Source: Acinetobacter oleivorans DR1
GTDB lineage: Bacteria > Pseudomonadota > Gammaproteobacteria > Pseudomonadales > Moraxellaceae
Length of the DNA: 64,000 nucleotides
Reading direction: 5' to 3'
Assembly: GCF_000196795.1 (NCBI RefSeq)
Contig: NC_014259.1
Location: 1,116,001-1,180,000, forward strand
Below, one piece after another: positions 7,258 through 15,909 of the stretch (position 1 is the stretch's first letter; each line of letters opens with the position of its first letter). Both the position numbers and the translations under genes were made by a program. The notes under the pieces are model-generated. The model was not told the origin of the DNA, did no database searches, and worked only from the letters and a program-made list of their open reading frames with translations.

Positions 7258-8042
7258 TCTATCAACGCAGTACATTTAACGTTGCAGGATAGCGTTCTTT
7301 TAAAAATAGAAAAACCTCATAGCTTTAGGGCATATTGCAAATACTCAATTAAACAATAACTTTAATAATAAAGCGCAGGTGGCGGAAGCCGCACTAGCGA
7401 ATTTCTAGTTTCCTAAACCGCTATATCTCAAAATTCCCACCTTTATAAACCCCCATTTAACAATAACTATCTCATTATTTATCCTTACTTTTTAATGATC
7501 TAATTTAAAACAAATGTCATTTTGTATGCTTGACTGCCAAAGGGTAGAGCACTATCCTTTGCCTGCTGGCCACATTGCCAGCCGGCTTTGACAGGCTGAA
7601 TATTATCTCCCGCATCAGAGCTTTTCCTTCTGAGGAACAGCCTTGTGTGGTGTACCACTCGTCTCTTTCCCGTAGCGGTAGGACGGGAGAGGGACACCTT
7701 CGGGTGTGCTAGTTTGAGATAATACTAGTCTGTCAACCTTCTTCCGTTCTGCCACCATAATTCTATAAATGTCTGGCAGAACTCCCAATAAAAAGGAGTT
7801 GGCTTTGCACATTCTTAATTTCTTGGCAGCCTTTGCCAAAAGCTATAACGACACAACTTAAATCATATTTATCAGCTTGATTACCTTTAGGGTCTTCAGG
7901 CTTTAAGTCATTACGGCTCAAAAACTTAGTTCAACAATAAATCTTGAGATGTGCCAAGCACAGTCTTATGGCTTTGCTATGCCTTTTTTCTCCCAAAAAA
8001 GTATCTCATTTAGAAACAACAAGAATTTATAATGGTAAAAAT
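7258..8042. other. Long non-coding stretch containing a repeat element
   Basis: This region of about 785 bp lies between the 68-aa gene and the preferred TetR start. Most of it is the repeat at 7490-7860. The part at 7258-7489 shows no coding frame; 7861-8042 has a frame that runs into the TetR gene but looks non-coding. Confidence 0.55.
7490..7860. repeat. Dispersed repeat element, GC-richer than its surroundings
   Basis: A block of about 370 bp whose left 75 bp is shared with 6081-6150. It is GC-richer than the flanks and contains several hairpins, including ACACC-TTCG-GGTGT at 7696-7709 on the plus strand and a CCCGT/ACGGG stem just before it. On the minus strand it has overlapping short open frames (7500-7697 and 7615-7839) whose translations look familiar from hypothetical proteins scattered through Acinetobacter genomes. 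I read it as a remnant or a multi-copy non-coding repeat rather than a gene. Outer borders are approximate; only the left end is fixed by the second copy. Confidence 0.6.
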
Positions 8043-8588
8043 ATGCCAAATTTAGAAACATCTTCAAAAAAATTAAAAGTGCTACATACAGCAGTAGATC
8101 TATTTAATATCTATGGATTTCACAATACAGGCGTAGACCTAATTGTCAAAAAATCCAAAATTCCCAAAGCCACCTTTTATAACTACTTTCACTCAAAAGA
8201 ACGCCTTGTTGAAACATGCTTAACCCTTCAAAAAAGCCGACTGAAAGAAGAAGTGCTGGCAATTGTCTATTCACACCGTTACCCAAAGACTGTCGATAAA
8301 ATCAAAGAAATTGTCTGCTTACATGTCGATGTGAATAGCTTTTACCATCTTTTATTTAAAGCCATTTTTGAAATAAAACAGATTTATCCAAGAGCTTACG
8401 GCATGGCAGTTGAATATCGAAAATGGCTGCTTAGAGAACTTTTTGATCTGGTCTTTAGTCTGGAAAGCAGAGCACTCAAACCCGATGCAAATATGGTTCT
8501 AAACCTGATAGATGGTTTGATGTTACAGACTTTAAGTTCAAACAGTTTGGATGAAAGAGATATGGTGTTGGATTGGTTTTTAATATGA
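8043..8588 (+). CDS. TetR/AcrR family transcriptional regulator
   Basis: A 181-aa regulator. Residues 8-54 form the TetR DNA-binding domain, with the typical GFHNTGVDLIVKKSKIPKATFYNYFHSKERL pattern of helix 2, turn and recognition helix followed by the conserved Tyr-Phe-x-Ser-Lys. The C-terminal ligand domain is helical. The frame is open further upstream to 7944, but those residues lie outside the family alignment and overlap the region next to the repeat, so I choose the ATG at 8043. It converges on chrA and shares the terminator at 8649-8679. Ligand and target unknown. Confidence 0.9.
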   Translation: MPNLETSSKKLKVLHTAVDLFNIYGFHNTGVDLIVKKSKIPKATFYNYFHSKERLVETCLTLQKSRLKEEVLAIVYSHRYPKTVDKIKEIVCLHVDVNSFYHLLFKAIFEIKQIYPRAYGMAVEYRKWLLRELFDLVFSLESRALKPDANMVLNLIDGLMLQTLSSNSLDERDMVLDWFLI

Positions 8589-8648
8589 AACTGCTCAGAT
8601 TAAACAAGGCATTCCAATACTTTCACCATGTTCTGAAGCAACAACATA

Positions 8649-8679
8649 AAAAAGAGTAAGCCTAATGATTACTCTTTTT
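8649..8679. terminator. Bidirectional terminator between tetR-type gene and chrA
   Basis: AAAAAGAGTAA (8649-8659) pairs with TTACTCTTTTT (8669-8679) around a 9-nt loop, with A and T tracts on both sides. Confidence 0.85.
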
Positions 8680-8693
8680 ATATCACAAAGTTT

Positions 8694-10046
8694 TTATATT
8701 CCAATGTATAAAAATAGACCGAAAATAGCTGCAGCTAAAATGACATACATCACTTTTACTTCAAAGTGGAATAGAGCAATGAATGCAGCAATTGCAATTA
8801 AAGCAGCTTCATAATTGAAAGCTTGACCAAATCCATGCGGCCATAAAACATGGTAACTAAAGAACAGTGCCAAATTTAAAATCACGCCAACTACGGCAGC
8901 AGTAATTGCAGTTAATGGAGCTGTAAATTTAAGCTCGTTGTGCGTTGATTCGATAACAGGCGCACCTGCCAAAATAAAAACAAATGAGAATAGAAAGGTA
9001 AACCAAGTAACAATAGTCGCGCCGATTGCGCCTGCTAAAAATAAGTGTTCTGAACCTAATAAGGCATGGTTAAAGCCACCAAGAAAACCGACAAAAGCAA
9101 CCACCATAATTAGAGGGCCTGGGGTACTTTCACCCAGTGCTAAACCATCAATCATTTGGGTTGGACTTAACCATCCATAATAGTTTACAGCACCTTGATA
9201 GACATAGGGCAGTACTGCATATGCACCGCCAAAAGTAAGTAAAGCTGCTTTCGTAAAGAACCATGCCATTTGGGTATATGCATGATCCCAACCGAAATAA
9301 AGGCCGAGCCCAAGCACGGGAATAAACCACAGCAGCGCTGCAATAATCAGAATTTTAGTCAGGTGTGACCATCTGAACTTTGCATGATCTGGTGTTGGTG
9401 TGTCGTCATCAATTAAAGCAATACCATAATCTTTTTGGCTATTTTTATGTCCAGCATTGCTAGAAAATAGCTCAGGATACTTCTTACTTGTAAAATAACC
9501 CGTAAGTCCTGCTGCCAAAACGATAAGTGGAAATGGTAGATTTAAAACAAAGATGGCAAGGAAAGCGAGAGCAGCAATTAACCACAAAAATTTATTTTTG
9601 AGTGATTTACTACCAATTCGGTAAGTCGCATGAAAAACAATAGCGACTACAGCGGGTTTAATTCCATAAAACAGGCCAGCAATGACTGGAACATCACCGA
9701 ATTTAATGTAGATCCATGATAGTCCGATCAAAATAAACAGCGAGGGGAGTACAAATAAAACACCCGCAACTATACCTCCAGCGGTACGGTGCATAAGCCA
9801 GCCAATATAGGTCGCTAACTGCTGCGCTTCTGGGCCGGGCAACAGCATGCAATAGTTAAGCGCATGTAAAAAACGTTTTTCTGAAATCCAGCGCTTTTGT
9901 TCAACAAGCTCTTGATGCATAACTGCGATTTGTCCTGCTGGCCCGCCAAAGCTGATAAATCCTAATTTGAGCCAAAACAGAAATGCGCGCCAAAAGGTGA
10001 CAGGTTCAACGGGCGAGTGCAGTGAATTTTCTTTTTCTTGTATCAT
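8694..10046 (-). CDS. chrA: Chromate transporter ChrA
   Basis: A protein of about 450 aa and a member of the CHR family of chromate efflux pumps in the inner membrane. It has the two homologous halves of long-chain ChrA: the first starts with FGGPAGQIAVMHQELV and contains PGPEAQQLATYIGW, the second with LTFGGAYAVLPYVYQGAV and ESTPGPLIMVVAFVGF. About ten membrane segments are apparent. The ATG at 10046 overlaps the chrB stop as ATGA and has a better-spaced purine-rich site than the ATG at 10052, so I prefer it. It is co-transcribed with chrB. The substrate is chromate by family; sulfate-linked roles are also possible. Confidence 0.93.
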   Translation of the reverse strand: MIQEKENSLHSPVEPVTFWRAFLFWLKLGFISFGGPAGQIAVMHQELVEQKRWISEKRFLHALNYCMLLPGPEAQQLATYIGWLMHRTAGGIVAGVLFVLPSLFILIGLSWIYIKFGDVPVIAGLFYGIKPAVVAIVFHATYRIGSKSLKNKFLWLIAALAFLAIFVLNLPFPLIVLAAGLTGYFTSKKYPELFSSNAGHKNSQKDYGIALIDDDTPTPDHAKFRWSHLTKILIIAALLWFIPVLGLGLYFGWDHAYTQMAWFFTKAALLTFGGAYAVLPYVYQGAVNYYGWLSPTQMIDGLALGESTPGPLIMVVAFVGFLGGFNHALLGSEHLFLAGAIGATIVTWFTFLFSFVFILAGAPVIESTHNELKFTAPLTAITAAVVGVILNLALFFSYHVLWPHGFGQAFNYEAALIAIAAFIALFHFEVKVMYVILAAAIFGLFLYIGI

Positions 10047-10969
10047 GAGCATTCTCTTTTTAAGTCGGCATATAAGCCATCAAAGATATAATTGGCCAAT
10101 TCGAATAATTGGTCGTCGTTGCTGATCTGACTACGTAAACCTTGAATTACTTTTTCTATGCCTATTGCTTCTGGTGGTTCAAAACCGCCTACATCAAGAT
10201 AGTGCACAATTTCCGCAATCTTTTTTAATGCAGGTGTTTCAAGTTCAAAACTATGCAAGAGAACTTCAAACGTAACGAAGTTATCAATATGCGTGAAAGC
10301 AGCCCCATCAAAATCATAACCAAGCGCATGTGCGGGGCACTCAGAAGGAGACTCTAACCATATAAGCTGTGGGGATTCATCAATAAAATTTTTGATGAGC
10401 CAAGCTGACGCTAATCTGTCTATCCATGGATGCTTGCGGGTAGCCCAGACTCGATTTTGATAATCTTTCTTTAGAAGTCTCTTTATCTTTGCTTGAGTAA
10501 AAACGGGTTCATTGGTTTCACCCAGTCGAGCAATAGAATGTTCGAGTGAAACCAGTTCATTGAGCGTTTGCCCTTGGACTTCGCTAGGGTAATAATCAAT
10601 TTCTACAAGAGCATCAAAGCTCTTTCTTAATTTTCGAACTTGTTTAAGTAATTCTTTTTTTTCACTTTCATTTTGATTCTGATTTAAATCAACAAGCTGT
10701 TTACGTATAGCTTCATATTCTTCATTACGATTAAAAAGTGAAACAATTTCAAGGTTTAATGACGCTTCTGCTTGAAAGATATAAGCTGAACCTTGCTCGG
10801 AGATTACATCCTGCGCGATAGCTTCAAACTTTTCAGAATGCGTTATGGGTAATAGATAGACCCCATCACGAATAGTTGCGGCTCCGCTTGCTTTGAGTGA
10901 ACGCCAGACTCTCATACGAGCGGTTGAGTTCTGAGTAGGGAGTGAAGATATGAGTAATGATATATTCAT
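10043..10969 (-). CDS. chrB: Chromate resistance regulator ChrB
   Basis: A 308-aa protein matching ChrB in layout. The N-terminal 90 residues look like a winged helix (MRVWRSLKASGAATIRDGVYLLP), then a coiled-coil linker (about 95-140, Lys/Glu-rich), then the ChrB C-terminal domain beginning WATRKHPWIDRLASAWLI with conserved Asp, His and Glu residues in GYDFDGAAFTH and GGFEPPEA. ChrB proteins sense chromate and control chrA. It is the first gene of a chrBA operon overlapping chrA by 4 bp, and a long palindrome sits directly before its start codon. Confidence 0.9.
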   Translation of the reverse strand: MNISLLISSLPTQNSTARMRVWRSLKASGAATIRDGVYLLPITHSEKFEAIAQDVISEQGSAYIFQAEASLNLEIVSLFNRNEEYEAIRKQLVDLNQNQNESEKKELLKQVRKLRKSFDALVEIDYYPSEVQGQTLNELVSLEHSIARLGETNEPVFTQAKIKRLLKKDYQNRVWATRKHPWIDRLASAWLIKNFIDESPQLIWLESPSECPAHALGYDFDGAAFTHIDNFVTFEVLLHSFELETPALKKIAEIVHYLDVGGFEPPEAIGIEKVIQGLRSQISNDDQLFELANYIFDGLYADLKRECS

Positions 10970-11004
10970 GTTATATACTCAACATATTTTGTTGAGTATA
11001 TAAC
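10970..11004. promoter_or_regulatory. Perfect 15-bp inverted repeat abutting the chrB start
   Basis: GTTATATACTCAACA (10970-10984) and its exact reverse complement (10990-11004) are separated by 5 bp. The left arm touches the chrB start codon. The size and position fit an operator for ChrB autoregulation; this is inference. Confidence 0.7.
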
Positions 11005-11071
11005 AAAAATATTTAACTAGTGTTAATCGTGATTAGAGCTTTTTTTATATACTTATAAGAAAAAAAGCGAT

Positions 11072-11959
11072 CTACTGAGAGATAGCTTTGTATGACTGAA
11101 AATGCTCTAAGTTTGAAAAATGTTGCCTCAACGACTCTAAGAAAAGTTCAACCTTTTTTGGAATTTTTGAGCCATAAGGTGTAGTCGCATAAAAATGAAG
11201 TTCTAATGAAAAGATGTCTTGTGAGCAATTAATAATAACGCCATCATCTTCATATTTTTTTGCTAAAAAATCGGGAATAAATAAAATACCTTTGTTTTTC
11301 TTACATAGCTCTAAAAGGATTTCTATATTATTACAGATTAACTGAGGAGCTGAATTAATAATTTTATTTTGTAAGTCTGATCTTGAATATAAGTATATAT
11401 TATGTTTTCTTAATTCTTCTATGCTTTTAGGTTTTCCATATTTATTTAAAAATGCAGGAGTTGCATAGAAGTTTCTTTTATAGCGGTTTAGAGTAAAACT
11501 ATTTACGTCTTTAATTTCTTCTTCAACTTTTAAAACAATATCAAATTTATGTTCATTGATATCTACTGAATTTTCTGAAAATAGTAAATCAATTTCTATA
11601 TGAGGATATTGAATTAAAAAATTAGAAATAATATCTGAAAAGCATGTTTGAATAAAAACATGGGGTGCACTAATTTTTAATATACCTTCAGGATATTTTT
11701 GATCATATATGAAGTCATTAGCAGCTAAGTCTAATTCTTTAACAATAACTTTACACCGTTGATAAAACTTTTCCCCTGAACGAGTCAGGTCCATCTTTCT
11801 AGTGTTACGAATAAACAATGATGTACTAAATAGACTTTCTAAATAAAAAATTCTTTTAGAAACTTGATCTCGAGTAATACCTAAGTTTCTGGAGGCATTA
11901 CTGAAGTTTCCACTTTCAACAACGCTAATGAAAGTATAAATACAGTCTAGTTTATCCAT
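11072..11959 (-). CDS. LysR family transcriptional regulator
   Basis: A 295-aa regulator. The N-terminal winged helix (residues 1-60) has the family pattern FISVVESGNFSNASRNLGITRDQVSKRI followed by LESLFSTSLFIRNTRKMDLT. The C-terminal part is the two-lobed effector domain. It is divergent from the doxX-VOC-porin cluster starting at 12236, the usual arrangement for a LysR regulator and its target operon, with a 276-bp shared intergenic region that contains inverted repeats. The inducer cannot be read from sequence. Confidence 0.93.
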   Translation of the reverse strand: MDKLDCIYTFISVVESGNFSNASRNLGITRDQVSKRIFYLESLFSTSLFIRNTRKMDLTRSGEKFYQRCKVIVKELDLAANDFIYDQKYPEGILKISAPHVFIQTCFSDIISNFLIQYPHIEIDLLFSENSVDINEHKFDIVLKVEEEIKDVNSFTLNRYKRNFYATPAFLNKYGKPKSIEELRKHNIYLYSRSDLQNKIINSAPQLICNNIEILLELCKKNKGILFIPDFLAKKYEDDGVIINCSQDIFSLELHFYATTPYGSKIPKKVELFLESLRQHFSNLEHFQSYKAISQ

Positions 11960-12025
11960 TAAATTTTGAAAGGCTAAGTTGGTGTTTCGCTAAACTATAT
12001 TATGAATTTTTACTTATCAATCATT

Positions 12026-12161
12026 GTATCTTTTAAGGATACAGTTTGTATTTAAATAGGTATCTAGTAGTTTACGCTTATTTTTGATTTTATATAGTCT
12101 GCTTATTAATTTTTTGGTGGATCATATAAATAATCATTTTAAATATCTAAATTAAAATGAT
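12026..12161. promoter_or_regulatory. Inverted repeats between the LysR gene and doxX-type gene
   Basis: ATCATTTTAA at 12133-12142 is repeated in reverse complement at 12152-12161 with a 9-bp spacer. A shorter GTATC/GATAC pair occurs at 12026-12042. Both are plausible LysR-type binding sites in this divergent promoter region. Confidence 0.45.
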
Positions 12162-12235
12162 GGTTCTTATAAATATTAATATTTTTATAACTTTATAGGG
12201 GTGTTAAAAAATCGAAATACCAATGAGGTAAATAG

Positions 12236-12667
12236 ATGAGTGACTTAATTAATAATAATCCTGTGTGGATAAAAAAGATCTTATCAATTCATGGATTGCT
12301 CCCACTTCTTCGACTTGCATTAGTTTCAGCCTATTTAGTCGGTGGAATGAATAAATTAATTGGATTTCATGCGGCGATTGAAGAGCAGGCAAGTTTCGGT
12401 TTACAACCTGCTTGGCTCTGGGCAGCTACAGCGATTGCGATTGAAATTGTGGGTTCACTCTTGGTTATTTTTAATCGTTTTGTCTGGTTAGGAGCCGGGG
12501 CTTTAGGTTGTCTAACCGCAATAGCGATGCTGGTTGCCAACGATTTTTGGAATCATACAGGTCCAGCATTTTTTAGCACGTTTAATAGTTTCTTTGAACA
12601 TCTCGGTCTCATCGCTGCTCTAGTGATGGTCACCATTCTTTCTAATCAACAAACAAAGTCACAATAA
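12236..12667 (+). CDS. DoxX family membrane protein
   Basis: A 143-aa inner-membrane protein with four hydrophobic segments (about 22-40, 58-80, 86-105, 118-136) and the DoxX-like opening LLRLALVSAYLVGGMNKLIGF. DoxX proteins are small membrane proteins of varied, often redox-linked roles. GAGG stands 9 nt before the ATG. It is the first gene of a cluster with a secreted VOC protein 31 bp downstream, a porin and an M17 N-domain protein, facing the LysR regulator. Exact function unknown. Confidence 0.88.
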   Translation: MSDLINNNPVWIKKILSIHGLLPLLRLALVSAYLVGGMNKLIGFHAAIEEQASFGLQPAWLWAATAIAIEIVGSLLVIFNRFVWLGAGALGCLTAIAMLVANDFWNHTGPAFFSTFNSFFEHLGLIAALVMVTILSNQQTKSQ

Positions 12668-12698
12668 GTTGTAGCACTTAATTCTTACGGAGTCTTTT

Positions 12699-13613
12699 AT
12701 GCGTAAATCATTATCAGCCTTGCTTTTAAGCACAATGCTAGTGGGCACCAATGTTGCCATTGTTCCTCAAGTTTTTGCCAAAACAACAACGAGTGTAAAA
12801 AGTGAGGCGCCCGGTGTAGCTCCTCAATACGATACAACGCATGTATATGTTAACCCAGAAGACTTCGATAAATTTACCGACAGCTTAGTCGCGACTTTTG
12901 GCGGGACCAAATCTAAACAAGGCGTTTTTCAGGTGACACCAACACCAAGCCAGACCATTTCCCAGCTTGTATTGACTCCAGTAGGAACACTGTCTGTATT
13001 TGGTTTTAAAACGCCAATTCCATATCCGTTTGGTTTAGAAAGAACGGGCTATTTAGTCAAAGATATGGATGCAGCTGTCCAGTCTGCCAAAGCAAATGGG
13101 GCAGATGTGATTGTTGATGCATTTCCTGACCCAATCGGGCGTGATGCAGTCATCCAATGGCCGGGTGGCGTAAATATGCAGCTTTATTGGCACACGACTA
13201 AACCGAGCTATAGCAAACTAGAAACCGTTCCAGAAAATCGTATTTATATTTCAAAACAAAGCGCTGATTCTTTCGTTAAAAAGTTCGTGAGTTTCTCACA
13301 TGGCAAAGTGGTTTCAGACAATCCTAAAGCGGCTGGTGTAGAGATTGGACGTCCAAATGAAACGTATAGACGTATTCGCGTTGAATCTGATTTCGGCAAA
13401 ATGACAGTGTTGGTTACTGATGGCCATCTTCCATATCCATATGGGCACGATATGACGGGTTATGAAGTCAAAAATTTATCGGAGACTTTAGATAAAGCCA
13501 CAAAAGCAGGTGTATCTGTACTGGTGAATACCTATAAATCAGATGGTCGTGAAGCCGCGATGGTACAGTTCCCAGGTGGTTATATTGCCGAAATTCATGC
13601 TGCTACAAAGTAA
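12699..13613 (+). CDS. Exported VOC/glyoxalase-like protein
   Basis: A 304-aa protein with a signal peptide (residues 1-27, ending VFA), so it should act in the periplasm, which is unusual for this superfamily. Two repeated halves are visible: the first around residues 45-165 with ERTGYLVKDMDAAVQSAKANGADV and GGVNMQLYWHT, the second around 180-300 with DMTGYEVKNLSETLDKATKAG and GGYIAEIHA. Such paired beta-alpha-beta-beta-beta units are typical of the vicinal-oxygen-chelate fold, with His and Glu as possible metal ligands. It sits between DoxX and a porin gene. The substrate is unknown. Confidence 0.85.
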   Translation: MRKSLSALLLSTMLVGTNVAIVPQVFAKTTTSVKSEAPGVAPQYDTTHVYVNPEDFDKFTDSLVATFGGTKSKQGVFQVTPTPSQTISQLVLTPVGTLSVFGFKTPIPYPFGLERTGYLVKDMDAAVQSAKANGADVIVDAFPDPIGRDAVIQWPGGVNMQLYWHTTKPSYSKLETVPENRIYISKQSADSFVKKFVSFSHGKVVSDNPKAAGVEIGRPNETYRRIRVESDFGKMTVLVTDGHLPYPYGHDMTGYEVKNLSETLDKATKAGVSVLVNTYKSDGREAAMVQFPGGYIAEIHAATK

Positions 13614-13722
13614 TTTATTCGCTTAATGATTGTTAGAAACTGACACTCATATGGCCTAAGGGTGATGTGAGTGTAAATGACGAAGTCTCTGCAATGACCT
13701 GTTTATTACCGTGGATAACCAT

Positions 13723-15183
13723 ATGGCTCAGCCTATTTCTAATGATAGAAAATATCGAATTAAGTGCTCAGAAATCTACCTTAAAATTATAAAAATGAGC
13801 GTCTTGCTTACGGGGAGTTTATTTTTTTATGAATTTGCTCATGCAGAAAATGAGGCTTCAAACACAAATGCATGTCCAGCTCGCCCAAAAATCTCAACCA
13901 ATCGTTGGCAAGAAAATTGGGATGTTTTAAAAAACTCGTGTGTACCAAAGAAAATAGGCGATGATTTCAAATATATACCCTTTGGCGATAATAATTATTT
14001 GTCATTGGGTGCGAATATTCGCGAGCGTTTTGAAGTCAATAATAATGCGAGATTTGGCAGCGGAAATAATCAAGCCGACCGCTATTTAATTCAAAGATTA
14101 CAGGTTCATGCCGATGCCCGTTTTGGCGATCATTTACAATTATTTACTCAGCTCAGTGATGCACGAGCGTTTGATAAAAAGAATATTAGCAGTACCGATC
14201 AAAATAGACTCGATGTAGAGCAAGCTTTTATTGCTTGGGTGAGTCCTTTAAACAATGGAACTTTTAAATTTAGAGTGGGCCGTCAAGAGATGGCTTTTGA
14301 CTTACAGCGCTTTATTTCAAATCGCGAGGGACCAAACGTTCGGCAAGCCTTCGATGGAATTTGGTCGGGTTATGAATATGGTGATTGGAGAGTTTTAGGC
14401 TATCTCACCAGACCTGTTCAAATTGAAAAAGATTCAACTTTTAACGATCACTCGAAACGTAATTTAAGTTTTAGTGGCTTTCGCGTAGATAAACAAAATG
14501 TGTGGGGAGGTGAGTTATCTGGTTATTACTCACGTTATGAACGGGATAATGCATCTTTTACAAGCGTTAAGGGTAATGAAATTCGCGACTTATATGACCT
14601 TCGCCATATGGGTAAAAAGAATAATATCGATTGGGATGTTGAAGGCATGCTGCAACATGGAAGGATTGGTGGACAAACTATTCAAGCATGGGGGCTCAGT
14701 AGCATTACAGGCTATACCTTTGCTGACCAAGCTTGGTCACCACGTTTAGGCGTTCAGTTTGATATTGCCACAGGCGATAAAAACGCCAACGATAACGAGC
14801 TCAATACTTTTAACCAACTCTTTGCAAACGGCTCATATTTTACTTTGGCGGGTTACAGTGGCTACAGCAATATTATTCACATAAAACCATCTCTGACACT
14901 TAAGCCTTCGGATAAACTTACTCTGTTAAGTGCATTAGGTTTTCAATGGCGTGAAACCACCAATGATGCAGTTTATTTCCAAGGTAATAACAGCATGGCA
15001 AACACAGCAGGCCAAGGCTCTAGCTGGACGGGAGCATATATTCAACTGAGAGCAGACCAAAAAATAAATGCTAACTTGTCTGTTGCTGCCGAAGGAGTGC
15101 ACTTTGAAGTCGGAGATACCATTAAGAAAGCAGGTGGTAAAGACGCAAACTATTTAGGCCTTGAGCTTAAATATGCATGGTAA
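13723..15183 (+). CDS. Outer-membrane porin, alginate export (AlgE-like) family
   Basis: A protein of about 486 aa with an N-terminal signal segment (hydrophobic stretch MSVLLTGSLFFYEFAHA around residues 26-42), then amphipathic beta-strand repeats rich in Asn, Asp, Gly and aromatics, and a C-terminal Tyr-Ala-Trp end typical of outer-membrane beta-barrels. The internal pattern (GANIRERFEV, FKFRVGRQEMAFD, FDGIWSGYEYGDWRVLGY) is that of the alginate-export domain family, which also includes porins for other organic anions. A GTG 12 bp upstream is an alternative start. It is clustered with DoxX, a VOC protein and an M17 N-domain protein. Confidence 0.88.
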   Translation: MAQPISNDRKYRIKCSEIYLKIIKMSVLLTGSLFFYEFAHAENEASNTNACPARPKISTNRWQENWDVLKNSCVPKKIGDDFKYIPFGDNNYLSLGANIRERFEVNNNARFGSGNNQADRYLIQRLQVHADARFGDHLQLFTQLSDARAFDKKNISSTDQNRLDVEQAFIAWVSPLNNGTFKFRVGRQEMAFDLQRFISNREGPNVRQAFDGIWSGYEYGDWRVLGYLTRPVQIEKDSTFNDHSKRNLSFSGFRVDKQNVWGGELSGYYSRYERDNASFTSVKGNEIRDLYDLRHMGKKNNIDWDVEGMLQHGRIGGQTIQAWGLSSITGYTFADQAWSPRLGVQFDIATGDKNANDNELNTFNQLFANGSYFTLAGYSGYSNIIHIKPSLTLKPSDKLTLLSALGFQWRETTNDAVYFQGNNSMANTAGQGSSWTGAYIQLRADQKINANLSVAAEGVHFEVGDTIKKAGGKDANYLGLELKYAW

Positions 15184-15200
15184 AAATAGAAGAGAAAAAT

Positions 15201-15821
15201 ATGAGCACAGATTTAAAGCAAACTAAAATTGGTCACTATCAAAATCTAGACATCGAACTCGTGACTTGGGACTGTGCTTCGGCCGAGGTTGAACTTTCTT
15301 GTGCTTGTATTTTTGAACATGAAATGAATAACCGCTCTTTTTCGGGCGGTTTGGCACATTTAGATGAAGCACTAAATGGCAGACTAAATGAAATACGAAA
15401 AAATAACTGGTTCAGTGCGAAATTGAATGATGCTCTTTTAATAAATCAAACGCCAACCAAGATACAAGCCTCTAAAGTTTTACTTATCGGGATGGGGGCA
15501 CCAGAAGAGTTTACGTTAGAGCGAATCGAGACGGCGATAAAAACTGTTGTAAAGACAGCGCATCAACTGGAACTCAAAAGTGTGGCATTTGCGCCGAGTA
15601 TTTTAGATACAGGTCTGAATCCTCCCGCTGGTTTAAATGAACTTATGCTAAGAATTTTAAAAGAAGAGTTAGACAAACATCATCAGCTTTATTTGCAAAA
15701 TTTAGTCAAAAAATCTGAAATTGAAAGATGGGTTTTTGATGCAGGTTTTCAAAATTATGAGGCTAAGGCTGAGCAATATATAGCGTCTTTTGCCAAAGTT
15801 TTTACTCAAGATGAATTCTGA
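15201..15821 (+). CDS. Orphan leucyl-aminopeptidase N-terminal domain protein
   Basis: A protein of about 206 aa resembling only the N-terminal (non-catalytic) macro-like domain of M17 leucyl aminopeptidases, including the typical SKVLLIGMGAPEEFTLERIETAI segment with its ALLINQ and KASKVLL strands. The catalytic metal-binding domain is absent, and the downstream DNA is not its remnant. The frame opens at 15177 overlapping the porin stop, but the ATG at 15201 has GAAGAG ahead of it and is preferred. It is the last gene of the doxX-VOC-porin cluster. Function unknown. Confidence 0.8.
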   Translation: MSTDLKQTKIGHYQNLDIELVTWDCASAEVELSCACIFEHEMNNRSFSGGLAHLDEALNGRLNEIRKNNWFSAKLNDALLINQTPTKIQASKVLLIGMGAPEEFTLERIETAIKTVVKTAHQLELKSVAFAPSILDTGLNPPAGLNELMLRILKEELDKHHQLYLQNLVKKSEIERWVFDAGFQNYEAKAEQYIASFAKVFTQDEF

Positions 15822-15909
15822 TTTTAAGAAAGAATTCGCAAAGCGTTATAAAAAGAAAGATGTTTTAACTTAACTGCATCAGCCTGAATGATGCAGTTAA
15901 ATTTAAAGA

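Noticed and set aside
7500..7839. Overlapping short minus-strand frames inside the repeat
   Set aside because: They start with TTG, overlap each other, lack clear ribosome binding sites, and lie in a structured multi-copy-looking repeat; treated as repeat, not genes.
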